Shown here: positions 1 to 8,436 of the stretch, one piece after another | Layout: every line of letters starts with the position of its first letter | How positions within the stretch are numbered: position 1 is the stretch's first letter | Source of the DNA: Pseudomonas sp. MYb327 | GTDB taxonomy: Bacteria > Pseudomonadota > Gammaproteobacteria > Pseudomonadales > Pseudomonadaceae | Assembly (NCBI RefSeq): GCF_040438925.1 | Contig: NZ_CP159258.1 | Location: 2,184,001-2,248,000 of the forward strand | DNA: 64,000 nt | Direction of reading: 5' to 3' | The notes under the pieces: model-generated | Seen by the model: only the letters and a program-made list of their open reading frames with translations | The model's database searches: none | Told to the model about the DNA's origin: nothing | Made by a program: the position numbers and the translations under genes

Positions 1-99
1 GCGAGAACGCGTCAATGGGGCCATGGCGATGCGGTTGGCGACTTTGATTGCACCAATTGTGAGTGGCGCAAAAAGATCGGATGGTTGGTTATCGGACAT
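1..99 (-). CDS. Old Yellow Enzyme family alkene reductase, N-terminal 33 residues (runs off left edge)
   Basis: Only the first 33 codons lie in the window; the frame is open to base 1. The peptide begins MSDNQPSDLF and continues with an LFAPLTIG stretch followed by NRIAMAPLTRSR. This is the N-terminal signature of NADH:flavin oxidoreductases of the OYE/NemA/xenobiotic reductase family, FMN enzymes that reduce activated C=C bonds and nitro compounds in the cytosol. The start is ATG at 99, with GGAG about 8 bases upstream. It lies downstream of, and on the same strand as, the alcohol dehydrogenase gene, with about 335 bases between them, so it may have its own promoter. The exact subfamily cannot be told from 33 residues. 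Confidence 0.85.
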   Translation of the reverse strand, partial: MSDNQPSDLFAPLTIGAIKVANRIAMAPLTRSR

Positions 100-434
100 T
101 TTTTTGACTCCAACAAGTAGTCGGGTATCGATGGCGTCGGGAAGCCGGTTTCACAACTGTTTGGGTTTAGTGGAAATCGACTTCGAGAGCCAGTTCGATG
201 GGATAAAACCGGATCAATGGCGTCGTCCGGTATTTGGAGTCACGAGCACCGATCAACCAACTCCACGAATAACCCGTGTGATGCAAAGGGCTGGGTTGGA
301 CTGGCTCATATTCAACTCGGCCTGCGCAGCCGTAAATCCACCACACTTCACGACAGTGGAAAATATGCGCAACAGGCGCAAATCCATGTCCGTAACGTTT
401 CTGAGCACTGACTATCTCGCTGGCCGTTGGATTC
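100..434. other. Intergenic stretch, no supported gene
   Basis: About 335 bases separate the reductase start from the end of the alcohol dehydrogenase. Frames of 60-140 codons are open on both strands but none has a recognisable domain, a good ribosome binding site or a natural fit to its neighbours, and they overlap one another. It probably holds the promoter and control region of the reductase gene. I see no clear operator. Confidence 0.5.
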
Positions 435-1508
435 TCATGGAGTAATGGCAACCTTCATCACCCCATCCCGTTGGTGGGCAAACAGTTCATACGCCGCCTC
501 TATGTCATCGAGCTTGTAGCGATGAGTCACCAGCGGTGACAAGTCCACCCCGCCACTTTCCACCACCGCCATCAAACGTCGCATCCGTTCCTTGCCGCCG
601 GGACACAAGGTCGTGATGATGCTGTAGTCCCCCAGGCCGGCAGCAAAAGCATTGAGCGGGATTCGCAGGTCACTGGAGTAAACCCCCAGGCTGGAAAGCC
701 GACCGCCCGGACGCAGTATCCGCAGCGCCGATTCAAAGGTCCCCTGAGTGCCCAGCGCTTCGATGGACACATCGACACCTCGTCCATCGGTCAGGGCCAT
801 GATCTGTTCAACCACATCGCCGTCCTTGAAATTGACCACATGGGTCGCACCCAGTTGTTTAGCGACGCTCATGCGCTCGGCGACTGCATCGACGCCGATA
901 ATCGTGGTGGCGCCTTTAAGGCGTGCACCGGCCACGGCGCAGAGCCCGATAGGCCCCAGGGCAAACACCGCAACGGTATCGCCAATCTCCACCCCGCCTC
1001 GTTCCGCCCCGGAAAATCCGGTGGACATGATGTCCGGGCACATCAGCACCTGTTCGTCGCTGAGTCCATCCGGTATCGGACACAGATTGGCCAGCGCATC
1101 CGGCACCAACACGTATTCGGCCTGGCAACCATCAATGCTATTGCCGAACTTCCAGCCGCCGGTGGCCCGAAAGCCGTGCCGTGTATCCGGGCCATCCTGT
1201 GAGCCGCAGCCGCACAGGCAGGCGTAACTTTGTCCACTGGGGGTAATCGCGCCCGCGATCACCCTTTGGCCTTCGACAAAACCGCGCACCTGCGAGCCGA
1301 GCCGCTCGATGATGCCAACCGGTTCATGACCGACGGTCAGGCCTTTGGCCACAGGGTATTCGCCACGCAGGATATGCACGTCGGTGCCGCAGATCGTGGT
1401 GGTCGTGATGCGAACCAGGGCATCGAGCGGCCCGACTTCGGGGATGGGTTTGTCGTCGAGCACAATCCGGTTTTTTTCGACGAATATTGCGGCTTTCATG
1501 GTGGCCAT
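435..1508 (-). CDS. Zinc-dependent NAD(P)-dependent alcohol dehydrogenase (MDR family)
   Basis: A 357-residue cytosolic medium-chain dehydrogenase that should oxidise an alcohol to an aldehyde or ketone with NAD(P). Visible marks are the catalytic zinc motif CGTDVHI near residue 40, GHEPVG near 60, a cysteine cluster (CLCGCG) near 97-102 around the region that holds the structural zinc in relatives, and a Rossmann stretch (VAVFALGPIGLCA) near 180. The length and the GHEP motif resemble isopropanol/secondary alcohol dehydrogenases. The start is ATG at 1508 behind a strong AGGAGG at 7 bases; MATMKAAIF offers a second ATG three codons in. Substrate is not known. The neighbour downstream is an ene-reductase, so both may handle reactive carbonyls, which is inference. 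Confidence 0.88.
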   Translation of the reverse strand: MATMKAAIFVEKNRIVLDDKPIPEVGPLDALVRITTTTICGTDVHILRGEYPVAKGLTVGHEPVGIIERLGSQVRGFVEGQRVIAGAITPSGQSYACLCGCGSQDGPDTRHGFRATGGWKFGNSIDGCQAEYVLVPDALANLCPIPDGLSDEQVLMCPDIMSTGFSGAERGGVEIGDTVAVFALGPIGLCAVAGARLKGATTIIGVDAVAERMSVAKQLGATHVVNFKDGDVVEQIMALTDGRGVDVSIEALGTQGTFESALRILRPGGRLSSLGVYSSDLRIPLNAFAAGLGDYSIITTLCPGGKERMRRLMAVVESGGVDLSPLVTHRYKLDDIEAAYELFAHQRDGVMKVAITP

Positions 1509-1623
1509 GGTGATCCCTCCTGATCAGTGCTGCGATGAGTTCAGCATGAAATCAGGACACTGCCAGATTGCCTGATCAAAGGTTGCTGGCGAGAATGCCT
1601 TCAGGTACACCGCGTTATCGTTC

Positions 1624-1688
1624 ATCGCTGGCAAGCCACCTCCTACAGGATCCATGCAAACCCCGTAGGAGATGGCTTGCCAGCGATG
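1624..1688. repeat. REP-like inverted pair (TCGCTGGCAAGCC type)
   Basis: Two inverted copies of a palindromic unit, TCGCTGGCAAGCCACCTCCTAC at about 1625-1646 and its near-complement at 1665-1686, face each other across a short spacer. The same unit occurs at 27707-27796 and 49703-49796. This is typical of Pseudomonas REP doublets between genes. Here it falls just beyond the point where the MBL-fold remnant loses its identity. Confidence 0.85.
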
Positions 1689-1756
1689 GCGTCGGTACAT
1701 TCAGCATTGATATGGCTGACATACTGTTTTCGCGAGCAAGCAGTATCAGGTGTCAT

Positions 1757-1927
1757 GCCGTCGCGTACTGCCCACAGATTGATGTGCGACAGCGAGAGTG
1801 GCAACGGCATGCGCAGCCACAACACGCCCGGGACAATCTCCTTGACCATGCCGGGTTCCGGAGGCTCGCCGCTCGGGTAAACCAGCGCAATCCGTGATGA
1901 CGCGGCGGTACGGATTGTTTTCTTCAA
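1757..1927 (-). pseudogene. Remnant of an MBL-fold metallo-hydrolase (N-terminal part only)
   Basis: The minus-strand frame starting at 1927 (TTG) contains the segments YPSGEPPEPG, VPGVLWLRMPLP and LSHINLWAVRDG, which look like the N-terminus of Pseudomonas metallo-beta-lactamase fold hydrolases. After about residue 57 the resemblance stops abruptly. The frame then runs on through the REP doublet to 1643 as non-homologous sequence. The HxHxDH zinc motif is never reached, so no active enzyme can be made. It is most likely the stump left by a deletion whose endpoint is near the REP pair. The family call is from memory of the conserved N-terminus. Confidence 0.65.
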
Positions 1928-2022
1928 GGTTTCGAGCCCTAACGTTCTGAAACCTCATGTTTTCACTTTTTGCCTACGCGGATCCCCCCCATGGCTGGTG
2001 GTATAGAGGGGGTTGACCAACC

Positions 2023-4914
2023 CTAACGACCTGCCAGGGAAGTCGCCAACAACATCTCCAACCCCATTGGCTTGGCAAAATAGTAACCCTGGGCCTGCCC
2101 CGCGCCCATTTCACGCAGCAAAACCAAAGTCGCTTCATCCTCGACGCCTTCGGCCACCACACTGAGGTCCAGCGATTCGGCCATCCGCACAATCGCCCGG
2201 ACGATCGCGCGACTGCGGGCACTGGTAGTCAGTTCAAGGATGAATGACTTGTCGATCTTCAAGCCGCTGAAACGGTATTGATGCACATAACTCAGGGATG
2301 AAAACCCGGCGCCGAAGTCATCGAGCACCACGGACATGCCGTTGTCGGCCAATTGCTGCATGGTCTGTCGGGCAATCGCCGGCTCGGCCACCAGCGCACC
2401 TTCAGTCAGTTCCAGGCAGATCCGCGATGGCGCAACTCCGTGCTGGTGCAACAGTGCAAGCACATCACTGGCGAAGTCCGGTCGCGTCATGCTGTAGCTG
2501 GAACAATTGACGTGCACGGGCGGCCAGTTGGCGTGCTGCGGATTTGCGAGGATCACCGCAATGCTGTTCAGCATGTACAGGTCTAGTCGACCGATCAGGC
2601 GCAAGCCCTCGACATCCGGCAAAAACTCGCCTGGCGCGATCACCCGACCGCCCGGTTGATGCCAGCGGATCAGCGCTTCGAGGGCCAACAGTTCACCGGT
2701 TTCAACGCTGACAATCGGCTGGAAATACGGCAGCAGTTCGTCAGTGCGTTTGAGCGCGTTGCGCAAGGCCCCTTCTCGCTCTACCTGATCCGAGACTTCA
2801 CGGCGCACTTCCTGGTTGAACACTGCATAGCTGTCCCGCCCGCCACTCTTGACCCGGTACATTGCCGCATCGGCATCGCGCAGCAGGTCGGCCGGTTCGT
2901 GATGGAACTGACTGTCGGCACTGACAATGCCGATACTGCAGGACGAAAACACTTCATAGCCATTGATGAAAAATGGCAGGTCAAACGCCACCAGGATCCG
3001 CTCGGCGATTTCGATTACCACGTCCAGCGGCGCTTCGGGTGCGAGCACCGAGAACTCATCACCGCCCAGACGCGCGAGCATGTCAGTCTCGCGCAGGCAA
3101 CCGCGCAAACGGTGAGCGGCCTGCATCAGCAGCAGATCGCCGAAATGATGGCCGAGGCTGTCGTTGACCATCTTGAAGCGGTCGAGGTCGATGAACATCA
3201 CCGCCAGGTGCCCGCCTTCGCTGCCGAACTGTGACCAGGCCAGATTGAGGCGCTGTTGCAGGTAGGTACGATTGGGCAGTCCGGTCAGCGCATCGTGGGA
3301 GTTTTCATGTTGCAACTTGGCGTTGGCATGGTCGAGCTCGCGGGTGCGGTTCTGCACCCGGGCTTCCAGCTTGAGGTTAGCGGCGTGGATCGCTTCGGCG
3401 GCCGTACGACGCGACAACGCGGTGTCGATGTGCCGCGACACGAATGTCAGCAATTCCTGGTCACGTTGGGTGTACCGCACCTGCGAGGTATAGCTTTGCA
3501 CCGCCAGCACGCCACGCACCACATCGCCGTCAAACAATGGAATGCCCAGCCAGGAGTAGGATCGGACAGACTCATTGGCCAGTTCGATTTCACCGTGTGC
3601 GGCTAATCGTTCGGCCTCGCCGACGTCAATCAGGCAAGGCCCGCGCTGACGGATAACGTATTCGGTCAAACCCCGGCGACCACGCCGTGCCGGCGGGCAG
3701 ATTGTCTGCCGCTCATCGACATAATAAGGAAAGGTCACTTCACTGGTCGCATCGTCGAACAGCGCAATGTAGAAGTTCTGCGCGAACAGCAGATCTCCGA
3801 CGATGCCATGCAAACTCTGAAACAGTTCAGACATGTCGCCGGGTCGGCTCGACAGCTCCGCAATCTGGAATAGCGCGCTCTGCAGATGCTCGGCGCGTTG
3901 TCGGTCTGCCACTTCCTGCCTTAATGCGTCGTTTAGAGCCGAGAGCTCCAGCGTCCGGCGCATCACCGTCGCTTCCAGATCCTCCCGGTGCAGAATCCGG
4001 TCCAGCGCCATGGCCACGTGGCGGGCCACCACCAGAAACAGTGCGCGATCTTCAGCGCTGTAGGTACGAGAAACCTCGTAGACCTGCATGGCGAGCATGC
4101 CAAACACTTCATCCGAGGCGTTCTTCAACGGTGCGCCCATCCAGAACTCGGGACGATCACCCACGCAGTAGAAGCGCTCCTCGGCCTGCGCCGCGATTAT
4201 GCCGGCGGCGTCGATCAGCAACGGCTGGCCAGTGGTCAACACCTGGCCGGTCAACGACAGGTGCGAAGGGTCAAGGTATTCGTAGTGCGAGGATTCCACG
4301 GCATCAACGTCAATGATGTCGACGTAATACGGGTAGTCGATCTTGCCCGTGTGCGGGTCATACAGCGCGAGATAGAAGTTCTCGGCGTCGATCAGGCTGG
4401 CCAGCAGCTGGTGAACCCCAACCAGAAACACCGAGCGGTCGCGGGTCGAACTGGCCAGGTAGGTAATTTCATACAGCACGCGCTGAGTAATCTGCGCACG
4501 GGCAAGGGTATCGGCTTGTATTTGAATGCCCAGGCGCCGGGCAAAGTCGTCGAGCGCTGGTTGCGCCGCATCACTGGCTGGCGCGAGTAACCAGCCCAGC
4601 ACATTTTCGCCTCTGCCGGTGGGCCAGCGGTGCAAACGCCGAGTCAGGCAAAAGGCTTCAAATTCATCATTTGCAACGCTTGACGGCCACTGCACCCTAG
4701 GGTCGCCCTGCCCGACCAGATGCATCTGCTCACCGGCACGGTAAACCACCCAGGTGGTGGAATGGGTCCAGTTGCGCGCAGTGGCCAGTAATTGCTCGAT
4801 CGTGTCCGCGTTGCTTGCCATGCCGACAGCACCCGAAGTCCCTTTTTGTTGAGATGCGACAACGTCGCAGTCGTTCGATTGCTGCGGGGAGTCAATCAAT
4901 GGACGAATACTCAT
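2023..4914 (-). CDS. Tandem-GAF GGDEF/EAL cyclic-di-GMP signalling protein
   Basis: A 963-residue cytoplasmic protein. Two GAF domains (roughly residues 145-320 and 355-525) share the same internal wording (NFYxALxD and PYYVD), suggesting a duplicated sensor module. Each is followed by a predicted helical linker. A GGDEF domain follows with an intact GGDEF at about 617-621, then an EAL domain with EAL at about 746-748 and ELTE, DDFGAG, KIDKSF and VAEGVE motifs. It could therefore both make and break cyclic-di-GMP; which activity dominates cannot be told. There is no transmembrane segment. I prefer ATG at 4914, with AGGGAGAGG just upstream, to a TTG six codons earlier. Confidence 0.9.
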   Translation of the reverse strand: MSIRPLIDSPQQSNDCDVVASQQKGTSGAVGMASNADTIEQLLATARNWTHSTTWVVYRAGEQMHLVGQGDPRVQWPSSVANDEFEAFCLTRRLHRWPTGRGENVLGWLLAPASDAAQPALDDFARRLGIQIQADTLARAQITQRVLYEITYLASSTRDRSVFLVGVHQLLASLIDAENFYLALYDPHTGKIDYPYYVDIIDVDAVESSHYEYLDPSHLSLTGQVLTTGQPLLIDAAGIIAAQAEERFYCVGDRPEFWMGAPLKNASDEVFGMLAMQVYEVSRTYSAEDRALFLVVARHVAMALDRILHREDLEATVMRRTLELSALNDALRQEVADRQRAEHLQSALFQIAELSSRPGDMSELFQSLHGIVGDLLFAQNFYIALFDDATSEVTFPYYVDERQTICPPARRGRRGLTEYVIRQRGPCLIDVGEAERLAAHGEIELANESVRSYSWLGIPLFDGDVVRGVLAVQSYTSQVRYTQRDQELLTFVSRHIDTALSRRTAAEAIHAANLKLEARVQNRTRELDHANAKLQHENSHDALTGLPNRTYLQQRLNLAWSQFGSEGGHLAVMFIDLDRFKMVNDSLGHHFGDLLLMQAAHRLRGCLRETDMLARLGGDEFSVLAPEAPLDVVIEIAERILVAFDLPFFINGYEVFSSCSIGIVSADSQFHHEPADLLRDADAAMYRVKSGGRDSYAVFNQEVRREVSDQVEREGALRNALKRTDELLPYFQPIVSVETGELLALEALIRWHQPGGRVIAPGEFLPDVEGLRLIGRLDLYMLNSIAVILANPQHANWPPVHVNCSSYSMTRPDFASDVLALLHQHGVAPSRICLELTEGALVAEPAIARQTMQQLADNGMSVVLDDFGAGFSSLSYVHQYRFSGLKIDKSFILELTTSARSRAIVRAIVRMAESLDLSVVAEGVEDEATLVLLREMGAGQAQGYYFAKPMGLEMLLATSLAGR

Positions 4915-5224
4915 CACCTCTCCCTGAGTCAAACTGCCGGTCTCTCTGACTGGTTGCTATCAATGTGCCAGTTAGCATCCCGTTTAAAGCTTATGAGAAT
5001 TTTTTTCAATCGTTTTATTCGCTTTAGTGCCAATAAAAAGCCGGACAACGAGTTAAACGCGACTTCTCGACCAAGACAACCGTTTCCACGCTGCTACGCT
5101 TGAAACAGTAGCTTTGGCGCTTTCCAGCCGACCGGCGCACGTGCCTTCTGCAGGCTGACGGAACAGTCGAATTAACAGATCCTGCGCCCAAGCGAGTCAG
5201 ACTTCGTTGAGCAAAGGAGTAGAC
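4915..5224. other. Divergent intergenic region between the GGDEF/EAL gene and the DUF2252 gene
   Basis: Some 310 bases between two divergent starts. It holds an AT-rich block (about 4980-5040) that could carry promoters in either direction. The short frames here are not supported by any motif. No clear operator palindrome is visible. Confidence 0.45.
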
Positions 5225-6640
5225 ATGCCCCCCCGCAAAAACAGGCCCGTCAACAACACCGCAGGGCAAAAGGAAGACAACGGGGACGAACCTGTCTTTC
5301 ACTCGCGCAAGGAACGACTGTACGAAGGTGAGCGGTTACGTGAACGCCTGCCGCATGCCGAACACGCCGACTGGAAACCCACCGGCAAGCGCCGTGACTC
5401 GATCGAACTTCTCGAAGAGTCCAACCGCTATCGACTGCCAGAATTGGTACCTGTGCGCTACGGCCGCATGTTGCGCAGTCCGTTCACGTTTCTTCGGGGC
5501 TCTGCGGGTTTGATGGCGCATGACTTGGCCATGACGCCCACCACCGGCATTCAGGTGCAGGCCTGTGGGGATTGTCACTTGATGAACTTCGGGTTGTTCG
5601 CGACCCCCGAGCGCAATCTGATATTCGATATAAACGATTTCGACGAAACGCTCCCCGGGCCCTGGGAATGGGATGTAAAACGCCTGGCAATCAGTTTTGC
5701 CGTGGCCGCGCGCGATAACCACCTCAGCGATAAATGGGCGCGGGCCGCCGCCGCCGAATGCGTACGCGCTTACCGTGCGCGCCTGCGCAAATTTTCCAAG
5801 ATGAGCCCGATGGAGGTCTGGTATGACCGACTGGATGCCCAAGCAATCATCGACATGGCACCCAATGCGGAGATCAAGAGAATCCGCGAACAATTGGTCG
5901 CCAAGGCCAGGATGCGTGTCGGCGATTATCTCTTTCCCAAGATCAGTGGCGAAGTCGGCGGGCGCCGGCGCCTGATAGATCAACCGCCGATACTTTTTCA
6001 TGTGTATGAAAAGGGCTTCGTGCAGAACGTCCAGTTGGCCCTGCAAGACTACCGATTGTCACTGCCCCACGAGCGGCGGGTGCTGTTCGATCGCTACCGC
6101 CTCGAAGACATTGCCGTCAAAGCGGTCGGGATTGGCAGTGTCGGGACCTATTGTTTCGTCGGCCTGTTCTTTTCCGCGGAAAACCACCCGTTGCTTCTGC
6201 AATTCAAGGAAGCCAGTCCCTCGGTCCTGGCGCCCTATGCCGGCAAGAGCCATTACGAAAACCAGGGGCAGCGTGTCGTCACAGGACAGCGATTGATGCA
6301 GTCGTCCAGCGACATCTTTTTGGGCTGGACCCGCAGCCAGAACGGCCGGCACTTCTTCGTCCGGCAGTTGCGGGACATGAAAATGTCCGCGCCCATCGAA
6401 GGCATATCCGCCCCCCGCTTGAAGATGTACGCCGAGTGGTGCGGTCTTACCCTGGCCCGTGCCCACGCCAAATCGGGTGATGCGGCACTCATCAGTGGCT
6501 ACTTGGGCAAGACCGACTCCTTCGACCAGGCCATCGGAAAATTTGCCCTCGCCTATGCCGAGCAAAACGCCAAGGACCATGCTGCGCTGGTGGAGGCTGA
6601 AAAATCGGGGCGGATCATTGCGTTGAGAGAAGAGGAGTGA
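5225..6640 (+). CDS. DUF2252 family protein
   Basis: A 471-residue soluble protein of the DUF2252 family. Recognisable stretches include FTFLRGSAGLMAHD, the CGDCHLMNFG block and FDINDFDETLPGPWEWDVKRLA near residues 135-155. In the family these conserved HxxNFG and DFD positions recall the catalytic loop of kinase-like (aminoglycoside phosphotransferase) folds, but no function is established. The start is ATG at 5225 with AAGGAG at 5214-5219; an upstream TTG at 5207 is less likely. It stands alone, with a histidine kinase gene 90 bases downstream on the same strand. The N-terminal 45 residues are charged and probably disordered. Confidence 0.85.
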   Translation: MPPRKNRPVNNTAGQKEDNGDEPVFHSRKERLYEGERLRERLPHAEHADWKPTGKRRDSIELLEESNRYRLPELVPVRYGRMLRSPFTFLRGSAGLMAHDLAMTPTTGIQVQACGDCHLMNFGLFATPERNLIFDINDFDETLPGPWEWDVKRLAISFAVAARDNHLSDKWARAAAAECVRAYRARLRKFSKMSPMEVWYDRLDAQAIIDMAPNAEIKRIREQLVAKARMRVGDYLFPKISGEVGGRRRLIDQPPILFHVYEKGFVQNVQLALQDYRLSLPHERRVLFDRYRLEDIAVKAVGIGSVGTYCFVGLFFSAENHPLLLQFKEASPSVLAPYAGKSHYENQGQRVVTGQRLMQSSSDIFLGWTRSQNGRHFFVRQLRDMKMSAPIEGISAPRLKMYAEWCGLTLARAHAKSGDAALISGYLGKTDSFDQAIGKFALAYAEQNAKDHAALVEAEKSGRIIALREEE

Positions 6641-6729
6641 TGAAGCCGTTGCCTGTCATCGGTCCGGCAAACTACCGATCATCCATTGGCCAGTCGGCGA
6701 GATAAGGCTTAGTCTTTGAGCACATTTCC

Positions 6730-7938
6730 TTGAATCACCGACTGATGACCCACGCCGATTTTTCACTCGATATCGAAGCCGTCCGCAGCATTGAGGCTGT
6801 GCCGGTCATCCTGAGCATGGTCAGGCACCTCACCGGGATGCGTTTTGCCGCTGTAGCAAGAGTCACCGAAGAGAACTGGGTGGCCTGTGCGGTGGATGAC
6901 GCCATCGATTTCGGCTTGAAACCCGGTGGTGAGTTAGTTCTCGAGTCGACCATCTGCCATGAAATCCGCCAACACAGGCAACCGGTGATTTTCGGCCATG
7001 CCAGTGAGCACCCGGTTTTTTCGTCGCACCACACACCGAGAACCTATGGACTGGAGAGCTATATCTCCATCCCGATCATCAAAGCCAATGGCGACTTTTT
7101 CGGCACGTTGTGTGCGATCGATTCCGTGCCGGCGAATCTCGACGAGCCGGCCATCGCCAAGACACTCACCCTCTTCGCCCAACTCATCGCCATGAGCCTC
7201 GACACTCAGAACAACCTGGAAAAAGCCAAAGCGGCACTGGTAGACGCCAATGAAAATGGCCGGCTGCGCGAGCAATTCATCGCCGTGCTGGGCCATGATC
7301 TGCGCACCCCGCTCAGCGCCATTCGGATGAGCGCCGATCTGCTGGAAACCAAAATCGAGGACAAACGTTCGCTCAAGCTGATATCAGCCATCCGCAACAG
7401 TTCTACGCGCATGGGGCACCTGATTGAAAACGTTCTGGACTTTGCGCGAGGGCGACTGGGGAGTGGAATCCCGATCAAGCGTCAATTAGTCGATGACCTG
7501 GAGCGAGTACTGCGATTGACCGTAGACGAAGTGCAGGCCTCACATCCCCGGGTGTCCGTCGTACATTCGCTGGAGTTGCCGGCCGGCGTCTATTGCGACC
7601 CGCTACGTATCAGCCAGTTGCTATCCAACCTGTTGGGAAATGCCGTGACGCACGGTTCAAGAGACACCTGCGTCAACGTCCGGGCATACACCGAAGCAGA
7701 TGAAGTCGTCATATCGGTGACGAACCAAGGCACGCCGATTCCGGCTGAACTGATGCCGTTGCTGTTCCAGCCATTCACCCGGTCGGAAGCCGGAAAGCGC
7801 GGCGAAGGCCTGGGTCTGGGGCTTTACATCGCTTCTCAGATCACCGCCGCGCATAACGGCGCATTGAGCGTTACCTCCACGCAGGAGTCAGGCACCTGTT
7901 TTGTCGCCAGATTTCCAGCCCGGTTCAAGTGGGCATGA
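6730..7938 (+). CDS. GAF-domain sensor histidine kinase
   Basis: A soluble kinase of about 400 residues with no membrane segment. An N-terminal GAF domain (about 20-160) has the usual ESTICHEI and YISIPI stretches. A HisKA domain follows with the phosphorylated histidine in LGHDLRTPLSAI (near 192), then a HATPase domain with the N-box (LLSNLLGNAVTHG) and GLGLGLYIA. It should autophosphorylate in response to a GAF-bound signal; no response regulator is adjacent, so the partner is unknown. The first start (TTG at 6730) lacks a clear ribosome binding site; ATG at 6745 is an alternative that removes five residues. Confidence 0.88.
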   Translation: MNHRLMTHADFSLDIEAVRSIEAVPVILSMVRHLTGMRFAAVARVTEENWVACAVDDAIDFGLKPGGELVLESTICHEIRQHRQPVIFGHASEHPVFSSHHTPRTYGLESYISIPIIKANGDFFGTLCAIDSVPANLDEPAIAKTLTLFAQLIAMSLDTQNNLEKAKAALVDANENGRLREQFIAVLGHDLRTPLSAIRMSADLLETKIEDKRSLKLISAIRNSSTRMGHLIENVLDFARGRLGSGIPIKRQLVDDLERVLRLTVDEVQASHPRVSVVHSLELPAGVYCDPLRISQLLSNLLGNAVTHGSRDTCVNVRAYTEADEVVISVTNQGTPIPAELMPLLFQPFTRSEAGKRGEGLGLGLYIASQITAAHNGALSVTSTQESGTCFVARFPARFKWA

Positions 7939-8165
7939 ACGCTGACTAACAACTCGTGCCAATCGCAACGAGCAATGGTTCGCAGACTCAATGAGTCGTT
8001 GATTGAACTGGCCGGATTAAATCGCGCAAAAAAATCATTAAACCTTTCAACGCTAAAAAAATGATCTATACCCAAAAGGGCAATTAGCACTGACCCTGTT
8101 CCGGTATCTATACAGCCACCTTAGGCCGGTAACTCAACATCAAAACAAGCCAAGAGACTCTGGTT
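7939..8165. other. Intergenic region ahead of the speF stump and potE
   Basis: About 230 bases, AT-rich around 8020-8080, presumably carrying the promoter that once drove speF-potE and may now drive potE. I could not single out convincing -35 and -10 boxes or a regulator site. Confidence 0.4.
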
Positions 8166-8417
8166 ATGAATGTTTTGAAAGTTGCTGCAAGCGATGCCGT
8201 TAGACAGCGCTTTCATACATCCCGCCCGCTTATTGCCCTGGATCAAATCGACTTCACCGATATCGCCGTTGCGGTGCTGACGGTACGTGCTCTGATCCTC
8301 ACCCCGTTCAAGGAGCAACGTTTTCTTCGGCTTAAAAGGTTTATGTGTGCAAGCAGCAAAGCTTGCCCCCTACCTGGCGATTGGCCGTACGCAGCCAGGT
8401 CGAGGGTCAATATTTGA
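8166..8417 (+). pseudogene. Truncated ornithine decarboxylase (speF/speC-type) N-terminal stump
   Basis: The frame opens MNVLKVAASDAVRQRF and continues through RPLIALDQIDFTDIAVAVLTV. This matches the start of the long, PLP fold-I ornithine decarboxylases; E. coli SpeC begins with a comparable MNIAASS stretch and a DTDFTDVAAVVIT stretch. After about codon 41 the similarity is lost, and a stop comes at 8415-8417, only 20 bases before potE. The PLP-binding core and C-terminal domain, some 650 residues, are absent. In other gamma-proteobacteria speF and potE form an operon for ornithine decarboxylation and putrescine-ornithine exchange. Here the enzyme half appears to have been deleted while the transporter survived. 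The stump could still be translated. Confidence 0.72.
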
Positions 8418-8436
8418 ACTGGGCAAGGAGTACGCG

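Noticed and set aside
167..451. 94-codon minus-strand frame near the left edge
   Set aside because: No domain, weak start, and overlaps the end of the alcohol dehydrogenase.
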